64,000 nucleotides of DNA, from the NCBI GenBank assembly GCA_028673005.1, contig CM054116.1, forward strand, positions 147,867,173-147,931,172, written 5' to 3'. A program made the position numbers and the translations under genes. This document shows, piece after piece, positions 11,040-22,821 of this stretch (position 1 is the first letter of the stretch; each line of letters starts with the position of its first letter). The DNA comes from Tanypteryx hageni (taxonomy: Eukaryota > Arthropoda > Insecta > Odonata > Petaluridae). A model generated the notes under the pieces. That model saw only the letters and a program-made list of their open reading frames with translations. It had not been told where the DNA came from and did not search any database.

Positions 11040-13220
11040 TTTATATGAGAAATCTGAAATTCATCATGCAGGGTAATTTTCTCTTGGACATTAAAATATC
11101 TTAGAATTGTAATATCAGGGTGAGTTTTGTACTATTCTCTGAGGAAAGTAATGAAGATTCTAATTTTATTGTAGAATATTGCTTATCAATTATATTTCTT
11201 AGTTTTGCATAAATACTAGCAATTTTGCAGTTTTTATCACTCATTACGAGTGTTGCCATAGCAACGACTATTGTTGAACTCGGATTCGGTACATTCTAAT
11301 ACTTACACGCATTATTTTTGCTGCACAAATATTCCGTTCAAATGTATTTTCAGTATTTTATAATGCTAAATTATGAAATTTGGGAACACAAAGAGCTACA
11401 TATCTGCAATGACTTTAACCCGTCAGCGTCGGAGGTATTTAAATCCTATGATATCGTATGCCGGCCGGTATTTAAACAGAATATCTGATTTTATAAGTAC
11501 CATCTTTAAAAAAATATAAATTTTCATCTATATATGTTAGATGAATGAAATCTTGAAACCAATGGCTGTATAGTGTTCTGCATTTAGTATTAAATTTACA
11601 ATATAATATTTTAATATTCTTTTACGTTAATAACCTCTGAAGATGAAAGACCATGCCAATTGAAATGTGTTACAGATTCCTGAAAGCAATTTTTTTGGAA
11701 ATAGTCATCGATATATCGATATATTCGACGTATTGTGATATCACATGCTGAAGTTCTCTGTATAGTCTTAGCTTGCGCTTCTCTGGTCTACTCAATGGTC
11801 TGCTGCGTTGCTTTCTTGGCTTCTTGTAAACACCGACTCCTTGGAGCCTATGCCTGGTTATTAACTCTCTCTCTCGCTCTCAGAGAGAGAGAGAATGTTA
11901 TCGCATTTGGATGCCTAACAAAGAGAAGTATTGTATTCCTATCGTCCATTACGTGACCACTTAGCTTAGCTCACAAAATCTTCACTCAAATTACTTCCTC
12001 GAGGTCTCACCGAGACGGCACCAATATACAATGATTTATTGCCTCTCGAGTTCGTTTAGTCTTGAGAATATGAAGTGTTCCTTCGAATGAGAGCACGCAC
12101 AATGAGATATGAGAAGATATATCATGAAGAAAACAGGGAGGGTCCCTTCCATCACTGAGAAAGAGACCCTCGAGAACGATCCGTTTTCATTTCATCTCTT
12201 GCCTCTTTACGATACTAGCCTACTCCAGTGCAGTCATGTTCCAAGAATATACACACGTTTATTTAGTTATTTGCATAATCTGTCTGTTTAGTTTTTAGAA
12301 AGTACAGTTATATTTTAATATACTATATATTTTAAAGTAGACAGAAAATTGGATGTTAAAATCGTAACTTTCGAAATCAATTTTTATAATGTTAATAAGA
12401 GCCAGATGAACAAAAGAAATTGTTTAAATTCCTAAAAATATAAGAAATTATCCGTGTGATTATAAAAGAAAATATTATGAACTGATAAAGTAAAGAATAA
12501 AAAAGAGATGTAAGTTTTTTTGCAGTTTTCCATTCATGTACACTAAAAAAAAATTATATAAGTCAATTTAAGAGTTCAAAAAAAAAGTATTCTATTTATA
12601 AAATTCAAATAATAAATCATTCCTCAGTGTTAAACAAAAATATCATTCTATAAGAAATCAGGCAACCATCATCCATTTTCCTCGATTTTACTACGAAACT
12701 TCAATAAAATTTTATTTTCTTATACTTTTTGTCATTTATTTTGTTATGTCTCTCTTCTGTCTATGTTCATTTTGCTGTATCTCTCTATTTTTCAGTGCTC
12801 ACCAATACAGAGAAAAATTGCATCGTAATCCATTTTCGCTGGGATTGGAACCGAACCCTGTATTTCCCATTGCCTTAATTACTTCTCTTTCACGATTTCA
12901 TCTTTCGCAGAGTTATAAGGAACATAATCCCCATGAAAGACAAGGTCTGCCTGTATTTATTTATTATTATTACTACATTTTTGACAAGGGGCTCATCATT
13001 GGAGAAAACAAGAATGAGAAAGAAATTCTCCCGAACCTCTATTTTGGCAAATTTTATACTGGTTCCTATTCAATAATTACAGCTGTTATTATTCATTTCT
13101 AAGTTCCTCATATATAATATATTCCTTACTGTCATATTGACAGGCTTTTATACTAGTAATTAATATTGAGTTAAAAATGACCTTTCAAGCACTTCTATTA
13201 TTATTATTCTACCTAACAAA
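11040..13220. other. PTPA intron 3, mostly featureless; small (CT)n/(AG)n hairpin at 11866-11894
   Basis: AT-rich intron. CTCTCTCTCGCTCTCAGAGA and following AG repeats form a simple hairpin. TTAACCCGTCAGCGTCGG near 11418 looks like one end of a TTAA-type MITE, but no partner was found. Open frames here (for example 12746-13102) have no recognisable similarity. Confidence 0.5.
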
Positions 13221-13227
13221 ATCATTA

Positions 13228-14018
13228 CAGCCTTCCCTCGTTTTACGAACTTAATTTGTTCCACGAAAACTGTTTGTTAGGCGAAAACTCATAAAACAAT
13301 AATTATTTTCCCATTACTTCCTATGTAAAAAATTTTAATTGATTCCGAAGGTCAAAATAAAAAAATATCCCATAGTTCAGTTATAAACAATACAGAACGA
13401 TACCAAATTGAGAAAAAAACATCAATAATGACACCTTAATGTATTTAAATGACATTCTTTAGTCATTAACTTATGACTTACTCTATATATTAGCGATATT
13501 AGCTTATGATATCCTACCATAGGTTAAATATGGTGCATATGTCCTTTGACCACTCGCCTTTCTCCAATCTTTCAATAATATTTAGTTTCTAGGCTACACT
13601 TCAAGTCCTTCTCTATTTTTTCACTTTACCACTTGCAATACCTGAAAGGCTGGCACATTTAGGAGCCATGATTCACAAAAATATATCTTGATTTAAAAGA
13701 TAAAAATGCACACCACTCAGCAAATCGAATTTCACAAAGAATGGCAATGTGCATACTAAGACCAAGATGATGGTTCTTATTCGGAACAGCATAATGCAAT
13801 CTGACGACCTTTATCGAGCTTTCCCAAAATTTCCTGAAGTGGATAGAGCCTGTGTAAGTTAAAATTTATTCAATATTTTTAAAATAGGGTTTTTGTGCGA
13901 ACGTAACAAACTCATATAAATGAAAATTTTTTCGCAAATTGAAAAATAGGTATGAAATTGCTCAGTTTGTATAAGCAAAAACTCGTAAAACAGAAGTTCG
14001 TAAAATGAGAGAAGGCTG
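13228..14018. mobile_element. Tigger-type MITE, 791 bp
   Basis: The left end CAGCCTTCCCTCGTTTTACG and the right end, reversed CAGCCTTCTCTCATTTTACG, are flanked by TA on both sides (13226-13227, 14019-14020). Behind each terminus the word TTTTACGA or a close variant recurs (13975-14008 on the right). There is no readable transposase inside. The terminal sequence type (CAG..CCTCG.TTTACG) is that of Tigger elements. Confidence 0.85.
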
Positions 14019-14020
14019 TA

Positions 14021-14870
14021 AATATATCTTTGAACATAAGACTCGAACTTGACTCAAGTTGAAAATTTGGTGTTTACAAATCCCTAATGAAAAGCATTAC
14101 AAAGATTGAGAAGGCAATTGAGCTACTATCTGAAAATGATCTGGACTGGGAGAACAGCTAATCAGTGAAGAGAATAGTGCTTGAAGGTATCTCCTACTAC
14201 AGGGTATTGCTTTGTGAGAGGAAGAAGTAGGCAAAACTGATGACATAAGATTCCATTTTCAAAACGTTTGTCAAAGTCAAATTATCCCATTACAATAAGT
14301 CATAAAATGGTTAGTTTGCATTTATAATTTGATTTCCACTATGTAAGCGTAAGATCATGTAATAATCCAAGCACACCAATAATCCTATTATTCGCAAGGG
14401 TTTTACAGACATTTTTTATTGCATTCTATTATGGAATGTTGTTTCTTTCATGTAACGTAAGAAACAGTGTATGAAATTTTAAGCACAATTTTGTTTGATG
14501 CATATTATTCAGATCAGGAAGTTTAATTGTTTTCAATTATCGAATGTATCTTCTCTCAAGTTGAGTCCGGATCGTGCGTAATTTTGAGTACAATTGATTT
14601 TTAGCACGCTTATCAATTATGGAATTTGCTTTGCTCAAAAAAATTTATGTAATGTTGCTTATTTCTATGTTTCGAGCGTGCTAATCTGCGAGCTATACAT
14701 TAAAAAAATTATTCAGATAAAGGACATTATTTACCATGTAAAAGTCTGCAAGACCACATAAGTATGACTTATAGTTACGGAGATATAAATTCATGAAGCG
14801 CCTAATTTTTTGATACCGCTTTATATGTATTTTCCATAAAGATTGCCATTGAAATCTCTGTGTACTACAT
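14021..14870. other. PTPA intron 3, no recognisable feature
   Basis: AT-rich sequence between the MITE and the LINE. It may include the 3' UTR of the minus-strand LINE, but I see no tail repeat to prove this. Confidence 0.4.
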
Positions 14871-15950
14871 TTATGGAATATACTTTTGTTTTACGAATCT
14901 TGCTGCTCTGCGCTGAACTCTTTCTAATTGAATTATGTGTCCCTTCTCATATGGATCCCATATGGATGAGGCGTATTCCACTTGTGGTCTAACCAGTGAT
15001 AAGTAACATGTTTCGCATACTTTTTCTGTAGTGTTCCGTACTATTCTACTTATGAAAGCCAGTTTCTTGTTGGCCGCGCCTATAACTCGACGAATGTGCA
15101 TGCCACATGAAAGATCTCGACAAATGGTTACTCCTAAATATTTAACATACTCGGCTGCTTGAATATTTATTCCATCTATTTTATACTCGAAACCTACTTC
15201 TATATTTTTACTTTTCCAGAACGTAACTGCGGCACATTTAGTGTAATTAATTTCAATTTGCCATTCTTTGCACCACGCTGAAATGGCTCTTAAGTATTCA
15301 CGCAGCGACTGATGATCCTCCTGGTTTTTTATTTCTTTATATAGAACGGTGTCATCGGCAAAAAGTCTAAATTTATTACGAACTACCGAGCAGATATCAT
15401 TCACATAGATTAAGAAAAGTAGAGGGCCCAATACACTTCCCTGAGGAACACCCGACGCTACTTTAATGCGGGACGAGTATTTCCCATCAATGACAACTAT
15501 CTGTTCTCTATTCAAGAGGAAACCTCTCACCCAACTAACAACTTTCGGATTGATACCATATTGTCCCAACTTTGCAATTAATTTCTTATGAGATACTTTA
15601 TCGAACGCCTTCCTGAAGTCAATGAATATTGCATCAACCTGAGTATTTTTCTCTCCGCATCGCAACAAATCATTCACGAACAAGCCGAGCTGCATTTCGC
15701 ATGATCTACCTCTCCGGAATCCATGCTGGCATCCGCTAAGAAATGAGTTACTATCTAAATAGCGCATTACAGATCTAAAGATTATGTGCTCTTGCACGAT
15801 AATGAAGTTAGGGAAATTGGCCTGTAATTTTCGGAGTTCTCTTTATCGCCGCCCTTATGAATGGGCGTAACGTGTGCCATCTTCCAATCTTTAGGAACTA
15901 CACTTTCCGTAATGAATTTCTCTAATATAATTTTTAAATACAGCGCGATT
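14871..15950 (-). pseudogene. LINE reverse transcriptase domain
   Basis: An open frame of 308 codons (15797-14871) holds RT motifs in order: FIDFRKAFDKVSH (residues 58-70, first catalytic Asp), SGVPQGSVLGPLLF (115-128), the active site FADD (146-149), and the thumb ending RPQVEYASSIWDPYEKG and QRRAARFVKQKY. Upstream, in another frame to about 15930, VVPKDWKMAHVTPIHKGGDK and NYRPISLT form RT motifs 0-1, so a frameshift lies near 15800. The enzyme would copy its own RNA at a nicked target. Catalytic residues are intact but the frame is broken. Confidence 0.85.
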
Positions 15951-16659
15951 TCATAACCTAACTTTCAATACTCGCGTGGGTATTTCCTCTGGCCCAGGAG
16001 ATTTATTTGGTTTAACTGAATGAAGTTGGAGCGCGATACCATTTTCGGAAAATATCAAATCTTCCGAGTCGCCCTGATGCATAGGAATAGTGGTTTCACA
16101 TTCATCGTCATCACGAGTAATAGCTTTCTGAAAGTGATGATTTAATAGGTTTGCTTTATCCGTATTATCGTGAACTACATTTCCCGCTTCCGATCTAAGT
16201 GACGCAATAGTGGGGCCTCTACATTGGACTTCTCTGACATATGACCAAAATGCTTTCGGATTCTCTTTCAAGTTATCCCGTAAAACCTTCTTTTTGTAAT
16301 TGTTAAACGCATTATGCATTGACACACTGGTTAAGGAACGCACCTCCTTGTATTGCTGCCTTAACGTTGCACTTTGTTCGACCATAGCTGTTGAGGATGT
16401 GTTATTTATGCGAGAGTGGAGTTTTCTTTGCCATCGGAGAGTGCTCCTAACTTCCTGGTTGTACCATCTAGGTTCTGCATTTTCACGCTTCAGTCTGCTT
16501 GGAATAAATTTATCTGTACACTCTCGCATCATATCTCTGAAGATGCACCAGGATTCTTCTGCGTCTGCAATATCTGTTATCTCGCAGAAATTAGTATATA
16601 TATTTCGCAGAAAAGACCTAAATCTAGTGAAATCGGCTTTGGTGAATACATAAAGCTTT

Positions 16660-17483
16660 CTTTTAGCCTTAACCTGTTTCTTAATGTTGAGCTGAAACTC
16701 TACGTACACTGCCTTGTGATCGCTTATTCACTCAGCAGCAGATACCCTATTCATACGCTCAGGAAGATTAGTAGCCAATAAGTCTAATATATTATTAAAT
16801 CTCGTGGGAAATCTCACTAACTGATAAAATCAGTGTTTGCCGAAAGTTTCAAGTAAAACTTTGCAAGATTCACGCTCTCTACCACCGGGATAAAAGCAAT
16901 TATGCCTCCAATCAATTGACAGAAGATTGAAATCGCCCCCGATTACAATGGCTTTATCTTTATTAATCGAAATTATCGTCGCCACTTGTTTCTCTAGATA
17001 ATAGATAGTTTCCAGGCTCGCATTTGGTGGAATATAAAAGGCACATATATTTACAGTTTTACAGTCGTCCCCTTTCACACTACACCAAACACTCTCTACT
17101 TCGTCATCATTAATCTGTATTGGGTAACTTTCGTATTTGTTGCTAACTGCTATAAAGACTCCACCTCCCAACCGGCTATATCGATCTTTTCTAAAAACGC
17201 TATAGTCACGGGGAAAGATCTCCTGACTGGCTATGTCTGCCGTTAGCCAACTTTCTGTACCTATCACTACGTCAGCACGTAGACTACGAATAAGATGTTC
17301 AAGTTCGGTCTCCTTCCTGCGAATGCTGCAACAGTTAACCGTGATGATTTTTAGTTTATCGCTATTACTACATAACGATGCCTCGCGCGCTACTAAATTA
17401 TTATTATTATTTACTGCCTCCTTGTCCTCCCTATTACATCGACTATTTCTACGCTCAGTATGTATTCTACTGTTAATTAACAT
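16660..17483 (-). pseudogene. LINE apurinic-type endonuclease (EEP) domain
   Basis: The frame from 17483 reads ..KLKIITVNCCSIRRKETELE, then ADVVIGTESWL, RYSRLGGGVFIAV, and AIVIGGDFNLLSIDWRH. This is the order of EEP endonuclease motifs (catalytic N, E, Y/GGG, GDFN). After a frame change near 16830, PTRFNNILDLLATNLPERMN and SDHKAVYVEFQL complete the domain with the final catalytic SDH. It nicks the target DNA for target-primed reverse transcription. The linker continues at 16709-15951. Confidence 0.85.
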
Positions 17484-17505
17484 CGCGTTTATAGTGGTTT
17501 GACGG

Positions 17506-17687
17506 TCCAGCTACAGAGAAGAAAACAATGCCAACATGATGTTGTTCTATTTGCTCTGTCAAAAAGGATGAAAAGGGAAAGAAAGTGCATTGGGAGAGTA
17601 GGTATTACTGCCCAGATTGTAATGTAGGGCTTTGTCTTTCACCGTGCTTCAAAATTTACAACACTAAATTGTACTTTAAAAATTTTT
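17506..17687 (+). pseudogene. piggyBac C-terminal cysteine-rich domain, orphan
   Basis: From 17543 the frame gives CSICSVKKDEKGKKVHWESR, then YYCPDCNVGLCLSPCFKIYN and a stop soon after. This CxxC...YYC..CN..LC..PCF..YH-like module ends piggyBac transposases and binds the element termini. Nothing of the catalytic domain precedes it; it directly abuts the 5' side of the minus-strand LINE, which may have inserted into or deleted the rest. An in-frame TGA lies at 17537. Confidence 0.8.
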
Positions 17688-17689
17688 TG

Positions 17690-19300
17690 TTGATTTTTCT
17701 TTAGAAAGAAATCTATTTTGTAATTTTGATTGTAATAAATATTTTTTTTTGTATTTTGTCCTAAAAGTTTCATTTATTTCTTCTAAACACTTTTTCCAGT
17801 TATTTATACCTAGTTGGTATTGTAAATTATATTATCACAATATTGATATGCATATGGATTAGTCATTAACATATACTGCGGAAGAAAACACTCTTTGTAA
17901 GTGAAAAAACAAAACGCGTTTCCTTGCAAAAAATGTTTTTCTTTCATGTTCTCCATTTGTAGAAAAAGGGTAATGGTGAGACTTGGAAAATTATAGATAA
18001 TCTTTTGTTGATCAAAGTGCAATTTCTTACAAGTGAACATATGTTTTCTAGCATTCCTCATTGTTTCCTTTTCCTTTCTCTAACCGAAATAGCCTCACTA
18101 ACCACCCTCCCCCCTTCAAAACCCTACCAATTTGGTTTTTACCCTTTTATTGTTTTGCCTCTCTCTTTCCCTAGTCTTCTCCCCTCCCTTCTGGTTTTCC
18201 CCTCCCTTCTGTTTCCCCTTCTCACCAACCCTGCAATATTTACCTCTCCCAAGTTTCTTCACCGGACTACCTGGTGTGCGTTTCCCACTCCATTCCCCCT
18301 CTCTCCATTTTTCAGCTTTACTCCAAACTATTCTCCCACTTTTTTCTACTATATAAACAACTGCACTCCAGAGGCCCCTCATTTGAAGAGCATATTGTGC
18401 AGAAAAACCTGGGTTGTGAGACAATAAACCAAAGGAAAGACACGACGTATTTTCTTTCCGTATGGGTCGTCATACATTGCCATCTAAATTTACCACTTCT
18501 ATAATTTCGCTGCCACTTATGCTACTATCAAAACTGAGATATATTTTTAAAGCGTGAACTTATCCCTAAACGTATTCGCTTTTGACATTCAGCCAGCTTT
18601 TACTTTTGATTTTATTTTTCCAGTAATATTTAAAAACCACCCAAAAAACGTCAGCATCGTCGCAACATTTCGAAAATAAAACGATTGTAGAAAATTCAAT
18701 TTTTATATCTGAGCTCTTAAACTTTCAGAATATATTAATTAGGGTTGGCCAAAGATGTTTCTAAATTTTTAATGCTACTCTCAGCTTCAAATGGCTGAAA
18801 TTAGTCCAAACACAGACTGCTAGATAAGTTTCGAAAAAACAACGATAGAAAATATCTAGGCACATGAAAATATGTAGAAAAAAATAAGAAACAACGTACG
18901 TGTATCGACATTTTTCGATAATTACCACGCAATTTTATATAACAAATCATAATTTTTATAAAATGCGCTGTACTGGCTTTCCTCTTGTATCGCATGAGTG
19001 AAGATGCAAAACTACCTCTTCTTCCATGCACATGGAGAGCGCCGCATTCTACGAGAGGAATGCCGGCAACTGCGCATTCAGTAGCCCCTGCTCTGACATG
19101 AATGTGAAAGTCGTGAGAATTTCTGGAAGGCGGCAATTAATGGTTTGATACCCTAACCCCAAGAGGTGAAGAAACTGCAGAATGTGACCGCAAAATTTTC
19201 ATGTTTCCAAATACTGCTCTATTAATGAAATTCATTGCAGAAAATTATGATAATATCAAGGGTAATGTTTCCTTGTACATATAATATATTGTTACATGCA
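17690..19300. other. PTPA intron 3, featureless apart from a C/T-rich patch
   Basis: AT-rich sequence. The plus strand is C/T-rich at about 18090-18330, which opens spurious frames on both strands. No recognised genes or element ends. Confidence 0.5.
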
Positions 19301-19301
19301 T

Positions 19302-19303
<2 letters not shown>

Positions 19304-19353
<50 letters not shown>
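19304..19353. repeat. (AT)n microsatellite
   Basis: About 25 uninterrupted AT dinucleotides. Confidence 0.95.
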
Positions 19354-19354
<1 letters not shown>

Positions 19355-19547
19355 TTATGTATTACAGAGGAATATCAGCACAAGACAAAAAAGTAAGAAT
19401 GCTAGAATTTCTTGATTGTACACATCGATAAAACCCTTAAATATAAGCTGCAAATTTTTTTCAAGCATGATTCATAAAACGCAAATACTTAGGATAAAAT
19501 AACAACAAAAAAGTCAAAACAGGAGATGAAAAAAAATTGACAGATGC

Positions 19548-19605
19548 GAGGCTTGGACCCGGGTCAAAAAATTCTGAGTTTGTCGCCATTACCACTACAC
19601 CACCA
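19548..19605 (-). repeat. tRNA-like SINE head, family A
   Basis: On the minus strand TGGTGGTGTAGTGGTAATGG resembles a polymerase III A box and GACCCGGGTCCAAGCC a B box/T-arm. The same head (TGGTGGTGTAGTGGTTAGCG) occurs at 42078-42148. The pseudo-anticodon arm does not fold well and no acceptor stem can be built, so it is a tRNA-derived repeat and not a tRNA gene. Confidence 0.5.
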
Positions 19606-19614
19606 GTTACTCGT

Positions 19615-20520
19615 AATTTGCCTGTGCTCCCTTAGGTAGTTTTGCACAGTTCTTAATGTGAGTTCTTTATGGTAATCAGATGGGGAGAGAGGCACACGAA
19701 GAAGTCTATTGATCATGGAATAAAAAGGGGCCTATTTATGTGAGATGTGATAATTGGAATTAGATGGGATATATCTATCAGTGTGTGTTGGTTTCCGGTA
19801 AATATTGAATTTTAAGTTGTTGTTGTGTCTTGTTAATAATAAGTCTAAGAAGGGTAGTGTTTTCTTTTTCTTTTTCGAATGTGAATTTAATCGAGTCATA
19901 TTGGTCGTTTGGTTCTTGAAGGAAGTTAGTGATGTTGTATTTTGATGTGTCAAAAACCGTGAATATGTTGTCAACGTATCTAAACCAAGTTTTAGGGAAG
20001 TGTGTGAATGTGGTTTTGCAGTGTTTTTCGAAATTAATCATGAATAAATTTGAAAGGAATGGTGACAGAGAATTTCCCATTGTTGTGCCCTGGTTTTGCT
20101 GGTATATGTTATTGTTTATTAGGAAGAAATTTTGTTTCATGCAAAGGCGTGTTAATAGGACGTATTCATAGACTGATTTTTGTGGTAAGTTTTGTTCTTT
20201 GAGCCAGGATTCAAGGAAATTGAGTGTTACTTCTGTTGGTACGCTGGGTAAAAGGGACACAACATCGAACGAAACTAAAATTTCAGTGTTTTTGAGGGTT
20301 AAGTTTTTAACTTCACTGATGAAATGGGTGTTATTTTTAATAAGTGACTCTTGAGTAAGAGGTCATTGTTTGAACTGTTTATTTAGCCATTGGGAAATTT
20401 TGTATGTAGACGAGTTGAAGGCAGAGACAATAGGTCTGAGGGGTATGTCTTTTTTATGTATTTTTGGGAGGCAGTACATCCTAGGAATTATAGGGCTTGA
20501 GATGTGAAGTTGGGTTAGGA
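19615..20520 (-). pseudogene. Penelope-like reverse transcriptase, broken, active site mutated
   Basis: Read downward from 20520: PRMYCLPKIHKKDIPLRPIV, then an in-frame stop near 20360, EILVSFDVVSLLPSVP, QQNQGTTMGNSLSPFLSNLF, WFRYVDNIFTVF, and FNIYRKPTHTDRYIP. These are the signature blocks of Penelope-like RT. The catalytic YVDD has become YVDN, so even without its stops and frameshifts the enzyme would be inactive. Homologous residues continue to about 19615. Confidence 0.85.
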
Positions 20521-20559
20521 GTTTTTTTGTGATTATTGTGGTACAAGTTAAACAACTCT

Positions 20560-20718
20560 AGTGTAACAACACATATCCAAGAACTCCACCATCCAATCAT
20601 GACAGAAAACCTAACTCTTGTAAAATCTGTAACCAACCAAAACAAACTAGACGCATACGAAAGCATACTCATAAACAGAAACAAAAATTCTGTTATGAAT
20701 AACGACCGCGGCCCGATC
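20560..20718 (+). pseudogene. Penelope-like GIY-YIG endonuclease, extreme C-terminus
   Basis: The frame reads VTTHIQELHHPIMTENLTLV and then LDAYESILINRNKNSVMNND. This equals the end of the GIY-YIG domain in the copies at 52425 and 55612 (..ATHI....HSI..ENL..L, then L..E...I..N.N..MN.D). Only the part after the catalytic GIY/YIG motifs is left. It lies on the opposite strand from the RT of the same element. Confidence 0.8.
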
Positions 20719-20830
20719 CCCCTTTTACCTCTTTACCTTGTAACGGCTGAGCCTCTTTCCCTTCCTTTCACTTCAGCACATAAACATATAAATACCGCCT
20801 ACAACACTCTCACCCCTCGTTACACTTCAG

Positions 20831-20876
20831 CTACTGATGATAAGAGCATTGCTCTTGAAATACGTATTTAGTACGT
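20831..20876 (+). ncRNA. Hammerhead-ribozyme-like motif in Penelope-like element 1
   Basis: CTACTGATGAT is followed by the hairpin AAGAGC-ATT-GCTCTT, then GAAA, then ATACGTAT-type stem III (TACGTA) and TTTAG. This gives the hammerhead core CUGAUGA...GAAA with a 6-bp stem II, a very short stem III as in the minimal ribozymes known from Penelope-like elements, and a 3-4-bp stem I (GCUA with UAGU). The deviation is one extra U between CUGAUGA and stem II. Self-cleavage is an inference. Confidence 0.55.
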
Positions 20877-20925
20877 TAACTCATCTTTAGAGATCTTGTA
20901 TGCGTGTGTGATTGTTTCGTCTGTT

Positions 20926-21295
20926 AGGTCCCTGTCATTGCCGGAAGGCACATAAACCTACAGGTTGCTGTGTGTGATACTAGGTCCCTGGCATGGTTTA
21001 ATCTCCCATAAACCTAGTATTATTTCCCCTTTCCTTCCCCCTTTTTCCCCCCTTACCTCTTGGCGTGTATGTGTGCATGTGTTTGTGGTTGCTAAGTAGG
21101 TCCCTGTCGCGGGCATACTGACTCACAAACCTTCTAGCAATGGTGTGATGTTTTGGGTTCCTGGGGCAGAGTAATTCTCGCAAACCCAGTCCCGTTTCCT
21201 TTCCACCTTTCGGATTAGTGCTTGTGCGATTGAGTGAGTGAATGTGTGAGTGACATTACGTCCCTGGCGTGGAGTAACAACCCCTAAACCTGTAA
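20926..21295 (+). repeat. Diverged ~56-bp tandem units in the Penelope-like terminal region
   Basis: Copies of AGGTCCCTGGC..GG..TAA followed about 20 bases later by AAACCT begin at 20926, 20982, 21098, 21155 and 21258. That spacing fits a ~56-bp period with two decayed positions. Each unit can pair its AGGT with its ACCT. It is downstream of the hammerhead-like motif, in the LTR-like end. Confidence 0.6.
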
Positions 21296-21659
21296 GTTTA
21301 TAATTTTTATTGTCTTTTGCCTTTTCCTTCCTTTCTTTCCCCTTTTTCATTGTGTGTCTCTAATTTTGAATTTTACGGTTAAGGAGTTAATTTCTATTTA
21401 ACATGGACCAAAAAAGACATGAAAGATGTGAGTGTAAGTGTTAAGGTGTTCAAAATGTTTTTCACAGAAGATCTGGTACAACTAATTGTTCAAGATACAA
21501 ATGGCTATACAGAACAATATATGAAATAAGTAGGGATGTAGATGGGTTTCCCATTGTACAGAAGTACTTTTTATCAAATTCGCTGTAGTATAATCATATA
21601 CTAATTACTGAAATTGGTGCAGAAAGTACTATATAAATGCATGTAAAATATTATTTTTC

Positions 21660-22480
21660 CTTGTATTGTGGTAGCCCTGCTTTTTAGATCGGTTCTAAAC
21701 ATTTTCATTTCATATACCCATTTTATACTCGTCCTGCACATGATATTTCTTTCAAATCGGTTCAGCTAATACCTTCCAAATTCATAGTTACAGGAAAAAT
21801 TCTAACCCTGATATTGTGGTAGCCCTGTTTAGTCAACCTGGTTGAAATATGCTATTTTGGTTATTTATTTATATGAAGATTATATATACCACATTTGGTT
21901 AAAATCCATGCCGTCAGTTCTCTAGAAATACATGAATAAGAAATATTATTTTACCTTTTACTGTTGTAGCCCTGCTCTTTAGCTCTAGTGTAAACATATT
22001 GATTTCATTATGGTGTTTTAGAAATCATACATGCAAAATTTAGTTGAAATCCGTTTATCCAATTCCTTCCAAATCCAAAATTACTGAAAACATTTAATGT
22101 GTAATTGTGGCACCCCTGTTTGCTTGATTCAGCTATTATGGTTTTGTAAATATGTGTACATCATAAATATTAAATTTGGTTAAAATTGACGAGGTCACTT
22201 CAACACAAATACGTGTAAAAAGAAATTTTATTATTCCTTGTATTGTGGCAGCCCTGCTTTTTACATCTATGCTAAATATGTTGATTTTGTTTTTATATGT
22301 TGCACACCATAGAAAATTTTGTTGAAATCAGTTTAGCCAATTCCTTCCAAATTCATAATTACTGAAAAGTTTTATTTTGCAACTGTGGTCATGTATTCAT
22401 GTGAAGATTGTATGTACTAAATTTGGTTGAAATCGGTTCAGCCAATTATTCCCTGATATGTGTACGGATGGATGGGCAGA
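21660..22480. repeat. Tandem array, ~145-bp period, alternating A/B units
   Basis: TGTGGTAGCCCTG or a close variant recurs at 21667, 21815, 21962, 22106, 22244 and (degenerate) 22384, with spacings of 138-148 bp. Units alternate: odd ones continue TTTTTAGATC..TAAACAT, even ones TTTAGTCAACC-like or TTGCTTGATTC. Each then carries AAATTTGGTTGAAAT.GGTT..CCAATTCCTTCCAAAT. The true repeat is therefore a dimer of about 290 bp. Decayed copies without ORFs; a related fragment begins this window. Confidence 0.8.
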
Positions 22481-22821
22481 CATCACGAAGATAGTAATGC
22501 TTTTCAGCAATGACAAAAAGCACAAAAAAGTGTTATGCTTTTCCCATTCTGTTTGAGAGTGAGAGAGTGGAAACCAGTCACAGAAGACAAAATTTGCCAC
22601 GTTGATGGGGATTTATCAGAAGCCAACCTTGAGGTATAATTTTTCCAGAACTGCAACAATAGCCACACCCATCTGCCATGCCATTAGAGAGATTCAAATG
22701 TATATGCAGATTCATGCATTTTTTGATAGGGAAAATAAGACATATTTCAAGGTCCAGCCAAGCTCTTCAAAATTTACCTTATCATCATCACTCAGCTAAA
22801 TGAGAAATTCCAGAACCTTAA

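Larger units (their letters stand above)
14871..17502 (-). mobile_element. CR1-like non-LTR retrotransposon, degenerate, both termini missing
   Basis: Endonuclease (17483 to about 16660), linker and reverse transcriptase (about 15950 to 14871) follow each other in the order of a single LINE ORF2, interrupted by a few frameshifts and stops. The RT style (SGVPQGSVLGPLLFLIYVND and FADDT) and the endonuclease (TESWL...GGGVFIAV) place it in the broad CR1/L2/Jockey group. The protein stops short of the usual C-terminal tail at 14871, and the upstream end abuts a piggyBac remnant at 17505. No ORF1 and no 3' tail were identified. Confidence 0.8.
19615..21400 (-). mobile_element. Penelope-like element 1: minus-strand RT joined head-to-head to an inverted 3' end
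   Basis: The RT body runs on the minus strand from about 20520 to 19615. At about 20525 the sequence switches orientation: the plus strand then carries the end of the GIY-YIG domain (20560-20715), a hammerhead-like motif (20831-20876) and a long terminal-repeat-like region to about 21400. Penelope-like elements are known for 5' truncation and for inverted or partly tandem LTR-like ends, and the Penelope-like copy at 46816-53152 shows the same layout. The 3' end on the left is missing. Confidence 0.8.

Noticed and set aside
12746..13102. 118-codon open frame starting MSLFCLCSFCCISLFF
   Set aside because: Looks like a signal peptide at first, but the rest has no motif, the composition is that of AT-rich intron, and it lies inside PTPA intron 3.
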